Positions 8,155 through 16,901 of a stretch of 64,000 nt of DNA are shown piece after piece. This stretch comes from Parvibaculum sp040390855. GTDB taxonomy: Bacteria; Pseudomonadota; Alphaproteobacteria; Parvibaculales; Parvibaculaceae. Below the pieces are notes generated by a model that worked only from the letters and a program-made list of their open reading frames with translations, had not been told where the DNA came from and searched no databases. Both the position numbers and the translations under genes were made by a program. Each line of letters starts with the position of its first letter. Within the stretch, counting starts at the first letter, position 1. Where the stretch lies: positions 62,001 through 126,000 of the forward strand of contig JAZJXO010000008.1 of assembly GCA_040390855.1 (NCBI GenBank). Direction: 5' to 3'.

Positions 8155-9579
8155 GTGCCATTCAAGGTCGCCATTGTGGGACGGCCGAATGTCGGCAAGT
8201 CCACTTTGTTCAATCGTCTCGTCGGCAAAAAGCTGGCGTTGGTAGACGACACACCCGGCGTCACGCGCGACCGCCGCGAGGGCGAAGCGCATCTCGGCGA
8301 CCTTACTTTCACGGTCATCGACACAGCAGGTCTCGAAGAAGCAACCGGCGACAGTCTTGAAGCGCGGATGCGCCGCCAGACTGATGCCGCCATTCTGAAT
8401 GCCGATGTGTGCCTCCTCCTCATGGATGCCCGCGCAGGCGTGACGCCGCTCGACAAACGCTTCGCGCAAATCCTGCGCAAGCTGCCGACGCCCGTGATCC
8501 TCGCCGCCAATAAATGCGAAGGCGGAGCAGGTGAGGCGGGCCGCATGGAAGCCTACGAGCTTGGCCTCGGTGCGCCGATCCCTCTGTCTGCTGAACACGG
8601 CGAGGGCCTGTCGGCGCTCTACCAGGAATTGCAGCCCTATGCAGATGCGATCGACGCCGAAGACGCGCGCCTCGCCCTTGCGGAAGCCGAAGCGGACCAC
8701 GACGACGCTGACGGCCCTTTCGATCCCGACGCGCCCTGGGAGCCTGATCTCACGGCACCTTTGCGTATCGCTGTCGTTGGGCGCCCCAATGTCGGCAAGT
8801 CCACACTCGTCAATCTGCTGCTCGGCGAAGACCGTATGATGACGGGTCCGGAAGCAGGCATCACGCGCGATGCCATAGGCGTTGAATGGTTGTGGAACGG
8901 CCGCCGCGTCAAACTTTTCGACACCGCAGGTATGCGTCGCCGCGCCCGCGTGATCCACAAACTCGAAAAACTTTCTGTGGCTGACACATTGCGCGCCATC
9001 CGCTTCGCCGAAGTCGTGGCGATCACACTCGACGCCAGCATCCCCTTCGAGCGTCAGGATTTGCACATCGCCGATCTCGTCGAGCGCGAAGGGCGCGGCA
9101 TGATTATCGTCGTCAACAAATGGGACACGGTGGAAAACCCGCAGGAAAAGCTCCGCGAGTTGAAAGAAGAGCTTGAGCGCCTGCTCCCGCAGGTGCGCGG
9201 CCTCCCCATTGTCACTCTGTCAGCGTTGACAGGTCGCGGCACCGACAAACTGATGCCCGCCATCGACCGCGTGCATCGCCTGTGGAATGCCCGCGTCTCC
9301 ACGTCGAAACTTAACCGGTGGCTCGAAGACGCCATCACGCGCCACCCGCCGCCGGCCTCCAAAGGCCGCGCGATCAATCTGAAATATATGGCGCAGGTCA
9401 AATCCCGCCCGCCGACTTTCGCCGTCTTTTCAAGCCGCGCCGAAGAGGTACCCACAGCCTATAAACGCTACCTCGTCAACGGCCTCCGCGAAGCCTTCGA
9501 CCTTCCTGCCGTTCCCATCCGCCTCTTTCTCCGTGCACGGAAAAACCCGTTTGCCGACAAGAAGAAACGGAATAATTAA
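8155..9579 (+). CDS. der: Ribosome-assembly GTPase Der (EngA)
   Basis: An essential GTPase with two tandem G domains that matures the 50S ribosomal subunit. The 474-residue protein shows the P-loop GRPNVGKST twice, at about residues 9-17 and 208-216. It has matching DTAG motifs, NKCE and NKWD base-recognition motifs, and a C-terminal KH-like domain ending in a basic tail. An acidic linker (many Asp and Glu, about residues 160-200) joins the G domains. The start is GTG at 8155 after GGAGAGG. It ends 14 bases before the convergent SDR gene. Confidence 0.98.
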   Translation: MPFKVAIVGRPNVGKSTLFNRLVGKKLALVDDTPGVTRDRREGEAHLGDLTFTVIDTAGLEEATGDSLEARMRRQTDAAILNADVCLLLMDARAGVTPLDKRFAQILRKLPTPVILAANKCEGGAGEAGRMEAYELGLGAPIPLSAEHGEGLSALYQELQPYADAIDAEDARLALAEAEADHDDADGPFDPDAPWEPDLTAPLRIAVVGRPNVGKSTLVNLLLGEDRMMTGPEAGITRDAIGVEWLWNGRRVKLFDTAGMRRRARVIHKLEKLSVADTLRAIRFAEVVAITLDASIPFERQDLHIADLVEREGRGMIIVVNKWDTVENPQEKLRELKEELERLLPQVRGLPIVTLSALTGRGTDKLMPAIDRVHRLWNARVSTSKLNRWLEDAITRHPPPASKGRAINLKYMAQVKSRPPTFAVFSSRAEEVPTAYKRYLVNGLREAFDLPAVPIRLFLRARKNPFADKKKRNN

Positions 9580-9593
9580 AAAACTGGCCTGTT

Positions 9594-10313
9594 TCATACC
9601 TTCACGCGCTCGAAGCGGATGGTCTCGCCATTCTTCGTGAAATCCGCCATGGCCATTTCGATGAACAGCGAAACAAGCTCGGCAGGTTTCGTCAGTGTCG
9701 ACTGGTCCTCGCCCGGCATGGCGGTTTTGCGCATACCGGTCCGCGTCGGTCCGGGACTCAGAAGGTTTGCGCGCACATTCGTGTTGGCGCATTCAGCAGC
9801 CCATGTTTTCACGAGCGCTTCCATCGCCGCTTTGCTCATCGCATAGCCGCCCCAATAGGGCGTGTTCTTTTGCGCGGCACCGGACGTCACAAAAATCGCG
9901 CGGCCTGCATCAGAGCGTTTGAGCAGAGGATCAAACGAACGGATGAGACGCCAGTTTGCTGTCATATTGGTATTGACGATCTTGTCCCATGCCTTCACTT
10001 CGAGATGGCTCACAGGTGTCAGCACACCGAGCGTTCCGGCATTGGCAACCAGAATGTCGAGCTTGCCCCAGCGTTCGAAAATATTTGCACCCAGACGATC
10101 AATCGCGTCGAAGTCCGTGAGGTCGAGCGGCACAAGCGTTGCCTTACCACCGATTTTGCGGATTTCATCATCGACTTCTTCAAGTCCGCCAACTGTACGC
10201 GCGACGAGAATGACGTGTGCGCCTTCGGCAGCAAAGCCCAGCGCCACAGCGCGACCGATGCCGCGCGATGCGCCTGTGATGACCGCGATGCGGTCCTGAA
10301 GCCGTTTACTCAT
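9594..10313 (-). CDS. Short-chain dehydrogenase/reductase
   Basis: A 239-residue NAD(P)-binding oxidoreductase of the classical SDR family. The cofactor loop TGASRGIGRA is at residues 14-23. NAG, a catalytic Ser in FVTSGAA and the Tyr-x-x-x-Lys pair in YAMSK are all present. The substrate cannot be told from sequence. An SDR gene next to purF in this orientation is common in Alphaproteobacteria, which suggests a conserved housekeeping role. It begins 12 bases after the purF stop, so it is probably the last gene of the radA-cvpA-purF run. Confidence 0.9.
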   Translation of the reverse strand: MSKRLQDRIAVITGASRGIGRAVALGFAAEGAHVILVARTVGGLEEVDDEIRKIGGKATLVPLDLTDFDAIDRLGANIFERWGKLDILVANAGTLGVLTPVSHLEVKAWDKIVNTNMTANWRLIRSFDPLLKRSDAGRAIFVTSGAAQKNTPYWGGYAMSKAAMEALVKTWAAECANTNVRANLLSPGPTRTGMRKTAMPGEDQSTLTKPAELVSLFIEMAMADFTKNGETIRFERVKV

Positions 10314-10325
10314 GGAACTCTACTC

Positions 10326-11882
10326 TTATGCGATCTCGGCAAGCAGCGAGAGCTGATATGCGCGTTGTTCGCCGTTTCTGTCGGTGAGGGGCGTCGGATA
10401 GTCGCCCGTGAAGCAATGGTCGGAGAATTGTGGGTTCTCATCATCGCGCTTCTCGTAGCCCATCGCGCGATAGAGCCCGTCCACTGAAATGAAAGCGAGA
10501 CTGTCCACACCGATATAGGCGCGCATACCTTCAAGATCATATTGCGCGGCCAGCAGCGCCTCGCGCTCCGGCGTGTCGATGCCGTAATAGTCCGAATAGG
10601 TGATCGGCGGGCTCGCAATGCGCATATGCACTTCTTTGGCGCCTGCTTCATACATCATCTTCACGATCTTGACTGATGTCGTACCGCGCACGATCGAGTC
10701 ATCAATGAGGATGATGCGCTTGCCTTCGACAACAGCGCGATTGGCGTTGTGTTTGAGCTTCACGCCAAGCTGACGAATGTGCTGCGTCGGTTCGATGAAT
10801 GTGCGGCCCACATAATGATTGCGAATGATGCCAAGCTCAAACGGAATGCCGCTCTCCGTCGCATAACCGATGGCAGCGGGCACGCCGGAGTCCGGCACGG
10901 GGATCACAACATCGGCCTCTATGCCGCTTTCGCGTGCGAGTTCCCGACCGAGTGACTTGCGCACATTGTAAACCGAGCGGCCACCGGCAATGCTGTCTGG
11001 CCGCGCGAAGTAGATATATTCGAACACGCAAGGACGCGGATGTTGCGGCGGGAAGGGGCGGAGAGACTCGATGCCCTCGCGTGTGCAGATAACGATTTCG
11101 CCGGGCTCGATCTCGCGCACAAATTCCGCGCCGATAATATCGAGCGCGACCGTCTCGGAGCAGAGGATCGGGGCACCGTTGAGCTTGCCGAGAATGAGCG
11201 GGCGGATGCCGAGCGGATCGCGCGCGCCGATGAGCTTTTTCGGTGTCAGCGCGACGAGAGCGTAAGCGCCTTCGATCTGGCGCAGCGCCTCCACGAAGCG
11301 GTCCATGATGCGCGGCGTGCGCGAGCGGGCAATGAGCTGGAGGATTGTTTCGGTGTCGGAGGTCGACTGGAAGATCGAGCCGCGCTGAACGAGATCGCTG
11401 CGGATCGTCATTGCATTGGTGAGATTGCCATTGTGAGCGATGGCTATGCCGCCTCCCCAGAGTTCGGCAAACAGCGGCTGCACATTGCGCAGGATCGTTT
11501 CGCCCGTGGTCGAGTAGCGCACATGGCCGACGCAGATGTCGCCCTTCATGCGCTCCATCACTTTGCCGCTGGAGAAGTGATCGCCGACATGGCCCATGCG
11601 GCGTTCCGAATGGAACGTATCGCCGTCGAAGCTGACGATGCCCGCCGCTTCCTGTCCGCGATGCTGAAGGGCGTGGAGGCCGAGCGCGGTCAGCGCGGCG
11701 GCGTCGGGATGACCGAACACGCCGAACACGCCGCATTCTTCGCGCAACGTATCGCCGTATGGGTCGTCATCGTCGCTGGCGGGCGGGGTGTGGGGCGCAG
11801 GCTTCAGGCTGTAGGAGGCGGAGCTTCCGGCGTCCCTGTCAGACGCCTCATCGAGAAGGGGCAAAGACAACTGATTCTGCAT
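10326..11882 (-). CDS. purF: Amidophosphoribosyltransferase
   Basis: Makes phosphoribosylamine from PRPP and glutamine, the first step of de novo purine synthesis. The 518-residue precursor carries the N-terminal nucleophile Cys50 in EECGVFG, so about 49 residues would be removed as a propeptide, longer than the usual 0-20 or so. Both domains are intact: the glutamine site includes LQHRGQEAAG, and the PRPP-binding motif is ILIDDSIVRGTTS. The ATG at 11882 is the only clear start. It lies 59 bases after cvpA, the usual cvpA-purF pairing. Confidence 0.97.
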   Translation of the reverse strand: MQNQLSLPLLDEASDRDAGSSASYSLKPAPHTPPASDDDDPYGDTLREECGVFGVFGHPDAAALTALGLHALQHRGQEAAGIVSFDGDTFHSERRMGHVGDHFSSGKVMERMKGDICVGHVRYSTTGETILRNVQPLFAELWGGGIAIAHNGNLTNAMTIRSDLVQRGSIFQSTSDTETILQLIARSRTPRIMDRFVEALRQIEGAYALVALTPKKLIGARDPLGIRPLILGKLNGAPILCSETVALDIIGAEFVREIEPGEIVICTREGIESLRPFPPQHPRPCVFEYIYFARPDSIAGGRSVYNVRKSLGRELARESGIEADVVIPVPDSGVPAAIGYATESGIPFELGIIRNHYVGRTFIEPTQHIRQLGVKLKHNANRAVVEGKRIILIDDSIVRGTTSVKIVKMMYEAGAKEVHMRIASPPITYSDYYGIDTPEREALLAAQYDLEGMRAYIGVDSLAFISVDGLYRAMGYEKRDDENPQFSDHCFTGDYPTPLTDRNGEQRAYQLSLLAEIA

Positions 11883-11941
11883 ATTGCGTGCTCCGATCAG
11901 GGCCGTGTTCCGATAGGGAAATCACCCTCCGACGAATGGAC

Positions 11942-12622
11942 TCATTCGGTGCTTTCGAACAGCCGGTCGAGCCCCTTGCGTTCGGAGGAGTTATAGCTTG
12001 GCGCTTTGCCTGTGTCAGCGCCGGAATCGCCAGGCGAATTGGTTAGGGGTGTGACGGGCGGTTTAGCCGCAGGTTCCTGCGATGTGGGACGCTGATCTTG
12101 GTAAATCAAGGGTTCCCGCTCGGAGCGCGGCTTGGTGCCGCTATCGCTCGGCACGAGCGAAAAGATGGTGGCAGCAGACTGCTCGACCAGCGGGCGCAGC
12201 TTGGCATTGCGAATCCAGTCGGGCTGTTCCGACGGCAGGGGTACGAGCCAGGCGAAGAAGAGATAGGCGACCGTGACGATGAGCAGCCCGCGCAACAGGC
12301 CGAAGACGAGGCCGAGGGTACGGTCCATCATTTCGGCCTGCTCGAAAATATCGAGCAGCTTGCTGGCCCAGCGCGAGGCGAAAATAGAGGCCACAAAATA
12401 GGCAAGCAGGAAGACGGCAACGGCGGCGGTGACAGTCGCAAGCCATTCCGTTCCGATGAATTCGCGGAACATGGGCGTGGCGTAATGGGACAGCGCAAGA
12501 GCCGCGACCGCACCGATGACCCAGGCAAGAATCGACAAGACTTCGTTGATAAAGCCACGCAGAAACGCGAGCCCGCCAGAGATTATCAGTACCGCAATGA
12601 CGATGCCGTCAAAAAGCGTCAA
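11942..12622 (-). CDS. cvpA: CvpA family membrane protein
   Basis: A 226-residue inner-membrane protein with four hydrophobic segments in the first 130 residues. They include the family motif around FDGIVIAVLIISGGLAFLRG and the WV-G pattern after the second helix. A polar, Pro-rich cytosolic tail follows. The family was named for colicin V production and its role is linked to envelope homeostasis. The precise activity is unknown. The start is TTG at 12622 with GGGAG about 7 bases upstream. It sits between radA and purF. Confidence 0.93.
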   Translation of the reverse strand: MTLFDGIVIAVLIISGGLAFLRGFINEVLSILAWVIGAVAALALSHYATPMFREFIGTEWLATVTAAVAVFLLAYFVASIFASRWASKLLDIFEQAEMMDRTLGLVFGLLRGLLIVTVAYLFFAWLVPLPSEQPDWIRNAKLRPLVEQSAATIFSLVPSDSGTKPRSEREPLIYQDQRPTSQEPAAKPPVTPLTNSPGDSGADTGKAPSYNSSERKGLDRLFESTE

Positions 12623-12664
12623 ATCTATTCTCCCGGATCAAAGCCACGCACCTTAACAAGGACA

Positions 12665-14083
12665 TTACACATCATCCTCATTGACGGTTCGTATGCGCGG
12701 TTTGCCCCCCGTCGCCAATTTTGCCACGAGACCGGCAAGATCAGAAATCTCGATCAGTTCAAGCCCCGTCGAAGGGCGCTGACGGGCGGCAAAGGCGGGC
12801 AGGATGGCGCGCTTGAAGCCGAGCTTTTCCGCCTCTTTCAGCCGCGCCTCGGTCTGGCTCACCGGCCTGATTGCCCCCGAAAGGCTGATTTCGCCGAAAA
12901 TCACGCAATCGGCAGGGAGAGGAACACCCGTGATGGACGAGACCAGCGCGCCTGCCACAGCAAGATCGGCGGCAGGTTCATTGATTCGCAATCCGCCCGC
13001 TACATTGAGATAGGTGTCCTGACCCCCGAGCGACAGGCCGCAGCGCGCGTCGAGCACAGCAAGCACCATCGACAAGCGGCCTGAGTCCCAGCCCACCACT
13101 GCGCGGCGCGGCGTGCCGAGTGTGCTCTGCGCGACGAGCGCCTGTATTTCGACAAGCACAGGTCGCGTGCCCTCGATGCCCGCGAACACCGCCGAACCAT
13201 TGCTGTCGCCGTCGCGCTCGCCGAGAAACAGCGCCGACGGGTTCGGCACTTCCTGCAATCCGAGTTCGCCCATCTCGAAAACACCGATTTCATTGGCCGG
13301 ACCGAAACGGTTTTTCACTGCACGTAAAATCCGGAACTGGTGTCCTCGCTCGCCTTCAAAATAAATCACCGCATCGACCATATGCTCGACCACGCGCGGC
13401 CCCGCGATCTGTCCGTCTTTGGTGACATGCCCGACAAGGATCACCGCCGTTCCGCGCCGTTTGGCAAAGCGCACGAGATCCTGCGCCGTCGCGCGCACCT
13501 GCGTGACCGTGCCTGGCGCACTTTCCAGCGCCTCGGTCCACATGGTCTGGATGGAGTCGATCACCACAGCCGCAGGCGGCGTGCCGCTTTCCAGCGTCGC
13601 GATAATGTCTTTGAGGTTCGTCTCCGCGCCAAGCTGTACCGGCGCGTCCGAAAGCCCCAGCCGCTTTGCGCGCATCCGCACCTGCGCAATCGCCTCTTCG
13701 CCAGAGATGTAAACGACGTGATGCCCACGACGCGACAGGGCAGCGGTGGCCTGCAATAGCAGTGTCGATTTGCCGATACCCGGATCGCCACCGATGAGCA
13801 GAGCCGACCCCGGCACAAGCCCGCCGCCGCAGACGCGATCGAACTCCGCAACGCCCGTGATGAGGCGCGGCGGCTCCGCCGTCTCGCCCGCCATTGCGAC
13901 AAGCTGAATGTGGCGGCCCTTGGTCTTGCCGACGAGTTTCAGCGGCCCGCCCGCAACGCCGGAACTTTCAGCCGCTTCTTCCGTGATCGTGTTCCACTCG
14001 CCGCAACTTTCGCAGCGCCCCGCCCAGCGCGACGTGACCGCGCCGCAGGACTGACAGGTGAAAGATTTACTCTGCCGTGCCAT
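12665..14083 (-). CDS. radA: DNA repair protein RadA
   Basis: A RecA-like branch-migration helicase that processes recombination intermediates. The 472-residue protein begins with a four-Cys zinc finger (Cys10, Cys13, Cys24, Cys27). It has Walker A GGDPGIGKST at residues 98-107, the diagnostic KNRFG motif, and a C-terminal Lon-like domain. The start codon overlaps the mlaF stop as TGATG, implying coupled translation. The downstream gene is cvpA. Confidence 0.98.
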   Translation of the reverse strand: MARQSKSFTCQSCGAVTSRWAGRCESCGEWNTITEEAAESSGVAGGPLKLVGKTKGRHIQLVAMAGETAEPPRLITGVAEFDRVCGGGLVPGSALLIGGDPGIGKSTLLLQATAALSRRGHHVVYISGEEAIAQVRMRAKRLGLSDAPVQLGAETNLKDIIATLESGTPPAAVVIDSIQTMWTEALESAPGTVTQVRATAQDLVRFAKRRGTAVILVGHVTKDGQIAGPRVVEHMVDAVIYFEGERGHQFRILRAVKNRFGPANEIGVFEMGELGLQEVPNPSALFLGERDGDSNGSAVFAGIEGTRPVLVEIQALVAQSTLGTPRRAVVGWDSGRLSMVLAVLDARCGLSLGGQDTYLNVAGGLRINEPAADLAVAGALVSSITGVPLPADCVIFGEISLSGAIRPVSQTEARLKEAEKLGFKRAILPAFAARQRPSTGLELIEISDLAGLVAKLATGGKPRIRTVNEDDV

Positions 14084-14859
14084 CAGGGTTTCAGCACTTC
14101 CATTTTGATCGGACCATCGGCGCGGCCGTGAATGAACTGATCCACATAATCGTTGCCGCTGTTGTCAATTTTCTCGCGCGGCCCTTTCCAGATGATCTGA
14201 CCCTTGTAGATCATGGCGAGTTCATCCGCGATCTTGCGTGCGCTCGACATATCATGCGTGATCGAAAGCGCTGTGGCGCCAAGGTCTTTCACGCTGGCGA
14301 TGATCAGATCATTGATGACGTCGGCCATGATAGGATCAAGACCCGTCGTCGGCTCGTCGAAAAAGATGATCTCGGGATCAGCCGCAATGGCGCGCGCAAG
14401 ACCCACACGTTTTTGCATACCACCCGAAAGCTCGGCGGGATAAAGCACACCGACTTCCGCACCGAGACCTACCTTGGCAAGTTTTTCAAAGGCAATGTCT
14501 TTGGCTTTTGCGCGCTTCATCTTGCGACCCTGAATGAGACCGAAGGCGACATTTTCCCAGACGCTCAGACTGTCGAACAAGGCCCCGCCCTGAAACAACA
14601 TGCCGAATTTGCGCAATGTTTCCTCGCGCTCACTTGCGCCCATTTTCAGCACGTTCTTGCCATCGACAAAAATCTCGCCTTTGTCGGGGCGTATGATGCC
14701 GAGCACGCATTTCAGCATGACGGATTTGCCGGAGCCGGAGCCGCCGATCACGATCAGCGATTTTCCGCTCTGCACAGTGAGCGAAAGATTGTCGAGCACC
14801 ACTTTGGAACCGAAGCGTTTGCTGACATTGCGAAGTTCAATTTTGGGCGTGTCTGTCAT
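14083..14859 (-). CDS. mlaF: Phospholipid-transport ABC ATPase (MlaF type)
   Basis: The ATPase of an MlaFE-type system that moves phospholipids between the membranes to keep outer-membrane asymmetry. The 258-residue protein has Walker A GGSGSGKS at 39-46, the signature LSGGMQKRVGLARA and Walker B FFDEPTTGLDP. The ATG at 14859 (MTDTPK) is chosen over longer frames because family homology begins there. The permease gene lies immediately upstream and radA overlaps its stop. No MlaD, MlaC or MlaB gene is adjacent, so those partners must be elsewhere if present. Confidence 0.93.
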   Translation of the reverse strand: MTDTPKIELRNVSKRFGSKVVLDNLSLTVQSGKSLIVIGGSGSGKSVMLKCVLGIIRPDKGEIFVDGKNVLKMGASEREETLRKFGMLFQGGALFDSLSVWENVAFGLIQGRKMKRAKAKDIAFEKLAKVGLGAEVGVLYPAELSGGMQKRVGLARAIAADPEIIFFDEPTTGLDPIMADVINDLIIASVKDLGATALSITHDMSSARKIADELAMIYKGQIIWKGPREKIDNSGNDYVDQFIHGRADGPIKMEVLKP

Positions 14860-14870
14860 TTGTTTTGCCC

Positions 14871-15644
14871 TCACTTCGCAAACAGGAGTGACGTCATCAC
14901 ATAGTTTGACGCCAGTATGAGAACAGAGGCGCTCACAACGGCATTGGTCGTCGCGCGACCAACGCCCTGTGCGCCGCCTTTGGAATTGAATCCGTGGAAG
15001 CAACCCATCAGCGCGATGATGAAACCGAAAACGCCCGCCTTGATGAGACCGGAGGTCACGTCAGTCGCTTTCAGAAAACTTACCGTTGTATTGATGTAGA
15101 CGCCGGGATTGAAATGCAGGCTCGCCGTGCCTGCAACGAAGCCGCCCATGACGCCGATAATATCGGCAATCAGCACGAGCAGCGGCAGCGTGATGACGGC
15201 GGCTACAAGACGCGGCACCACGAGATATTTAACGGGGTTGGTTGACAGCGTGGTCAGCGCGTCGATCTGTTCGGTGACGCGCATCGTGCCGAGTTCAGCC
15301 GCAATGGCAGCGGCGACGCGACCGGCCACCATCAACCCGCCAAGCACAGGTCCCAACTCGCGTGTGATGCCGAGCGCCACAATCGTTGAGACGATGGCCT
15401 CCGAATTGATGTTATTGCCGCCGTAGTAGATTTGCAGCGCCAGTGCCCCGCCGGTGAAAAAAGCGGTGAGCGCGACAACCGGCAGCGAGAAATAGCCGAT
15501 CCGCATCATCTGCTGAAACAGCAGACGCCAGAAAAAAGGCGGTCGGAAGATATGGCTGATCGCCCCCCATGTGAAGAGTGAGAGCCGTCCGATTTCGGCA
15601 AAGAGCGCGAGGACCACTCGTCCGATGATTGCAAAGAAATTCAA
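14871..15644 (-). CDS. mlaE: Phospholipid-transport ABC permease (MlaE type)
   Basis: A 257-residue permease of the MlaE family with about five to six hydrophobic segments and the conserved core (T/I)RELGPVLGGLMVAGR followed by AAIAAELGTMRVTEQIDAL. It forms the inner-membrane channel that works with the MlaF ATPase encoded next. The start is TTG at 15644 with AAGGAG 7 bases upstream. It begins 9 bases after the alr stop, so alr, mlaE, mlaF and radA are likely one transcript. Confidence 0.94.
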   Translation of the reverse strand: MNFFAIIGRVVLALFAEIGRLSLFTWGAISHIFRPPFFWRLLFQQMMRIGYFSLPVVALTAFFTGGALALQIYYGGNNINSEAIVSTIVALGITRELGPVLGGLMVAGRVAAAIAAELGTMRVTEQIDALTTLSTNPVKYLVVPRLVAAVITLPLLVLIADIIGVMGGFVAGTASLHFNPGVYINTTVSFLKATDVTSGLIKAGVFGFIIALMGCFHGFNSKGGAQGVGRATTNAVVSASVLILASNYVMTSLLFAK

Positions 15645-15653
15645 GACCGCTCC

Positions 15654-16826
15654 TTATGATTCTGCGCTTGCTGTTTTGCCAGTGTAATGCCGCTTGTAGC
15701 GTTCTCCCAGTCGCGTGAGAACCTCATATCCGTTGGTTTTGGCCCGTGTGGCCAGTTCGTCAAGGGTGACATGTGGCCCGATAAGTTCCGCCATGTCACC
15801 GCACCGGACAAGACCGTCCGGAATATGGCTCACATCGACGATGAGAAGGTCCATCGACACGCGCCCCGCGACGGCCGCGAAATACCCGTTGATCCAGACG
15901 CGGCCCTGACCCATGTCGGAACTCAACATGCGCGGATACCCGTCCGCATAGCCGATGGCGATAGTGGCGAGGCGTGCTGGGGCCGTCGCCGTCCATCTGG
16001 CGTTATAGCCCGCCGTGTCGCCCGCGCTCACATCGCGGATTTGCATGATGCGCGCTTCCGCTTTGACCGCAGGCATCACGGGACTGGCGTGTCCCTCGAC
16101 AGGCGTGCCGCCGTAAAGCGCATAGCCCGGTCGAACGAGATCGAAATGATAGTCGGGCGACAGCATCACGCCCGCGGAATTTGCAAGGCTCGCAGGCACA
16201 TCGGCAAAGCCCGCGTGGATCGCTTTGAAGCGCGCAAGCTGAAGCGCGTTTTGCGCTTCGTCCGGCTCGTCTGCCCGCGCCAGATGGCTCATCACCAGCG
16301 TGGGACGGATCGCATCCAGCACGGATCTGTCGGCAACGAGCTTCGCTGCGCTTGCTGCATCAAAACCAAGTCGACTCATGCCCGTGTCAAAATGCAAAGC
16401 CGCAGGCAGCGCCCGTCCGAGCGTCTTTGCGACCCTCGTATAGATCTCGATGTCCCTGAAAGAACCCAGGCAAGGCTGCAAACCCATCGCTGCACAAATG
16501 CTCGCGGATTCTTGCGTGAGCCCGTTCAGCGTGAAAATCCGTGCATCGGGCAGGAGATTCCGCAGGCTCTTGCCCTCCTGCACATTGGCCACGAAATAGC
16601 TCGTGCATCCCGCTGCCGCTAGCGCCCGTGCCACAGGCGCAAGCCCCAGCCCATAGGCATCGGCCTTCACCACACCGGCCACGTCCGCGCCCTTGGCGAA
16701 TGCACGATAGCGGGCATAATTGCCTGCCACTGCATCGAGGTCGATGGTCAGCAGCGCATCATGGGCAGCATGAAGGGAAGCGGCCAGAGGCAGGAAATCG
16801 GTCATAGTCAAACGGGGTAATTCCAT
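15654..16826 (-). CDS. alr: Alanine racemase
   Basis: A PLP enzyme interconverting L- and D-alanine for peptidoglycan. About 390 residues. The PLP lysine is Lys54 in VVKADAYG, and the C-terminal domain has the usual catalytic Tyr in AGYNARW. PLP phosphate-binding elements include RPGYALYGG. The start is uncertain. ATG at 16826 is used here. ATG at 16805 (MTDFL) and TTG at 16856 are also in frame, and none has a convincing ribosome site. dnaB lies upstream, as in many Alphaproteobacteria. Confidence 0.93.
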   Translation of the reverse strand: MELPRLTMTDFLPLAASLHAAHDALLTIDLDAVAGNYARYRAFAKGADVAGVVKADAYGLGLAPVARALAAAGCTSYFVANVQEGKSLRNLLPDARIFTLNGLTQESASICAAMGLQPCLGSFRDIEIYTRVAKTLGRALPAALHFDTGMSRLGFDAASAAKLVADRSVLDAIRPTLVMSHLARADEPDEAQNALQLARFKAIHAGFADVPASLANSAGVMLSPDYHFDLVRPGYALYGGTPVEGHASPVMPAVKAEARIMQIRDVSAGDTAGYNARWTATAPARLATIAIGYADGYPRMLSSDMGQGRVWINGYFAAVAGRVSMDLLIVDVSHIPDGLVRCGDMAELIGPHVTLDELATRAKTNGYEVLTRLGERYKRHYTGKTASAES

Positions 16827-16901
16827 CAGGTCACGAGAGCCGCAATAATGCGGCAAGATGATGAAAATTGCCCTGTAAATCGTACCCGTAGACCCGTTAT
16901 T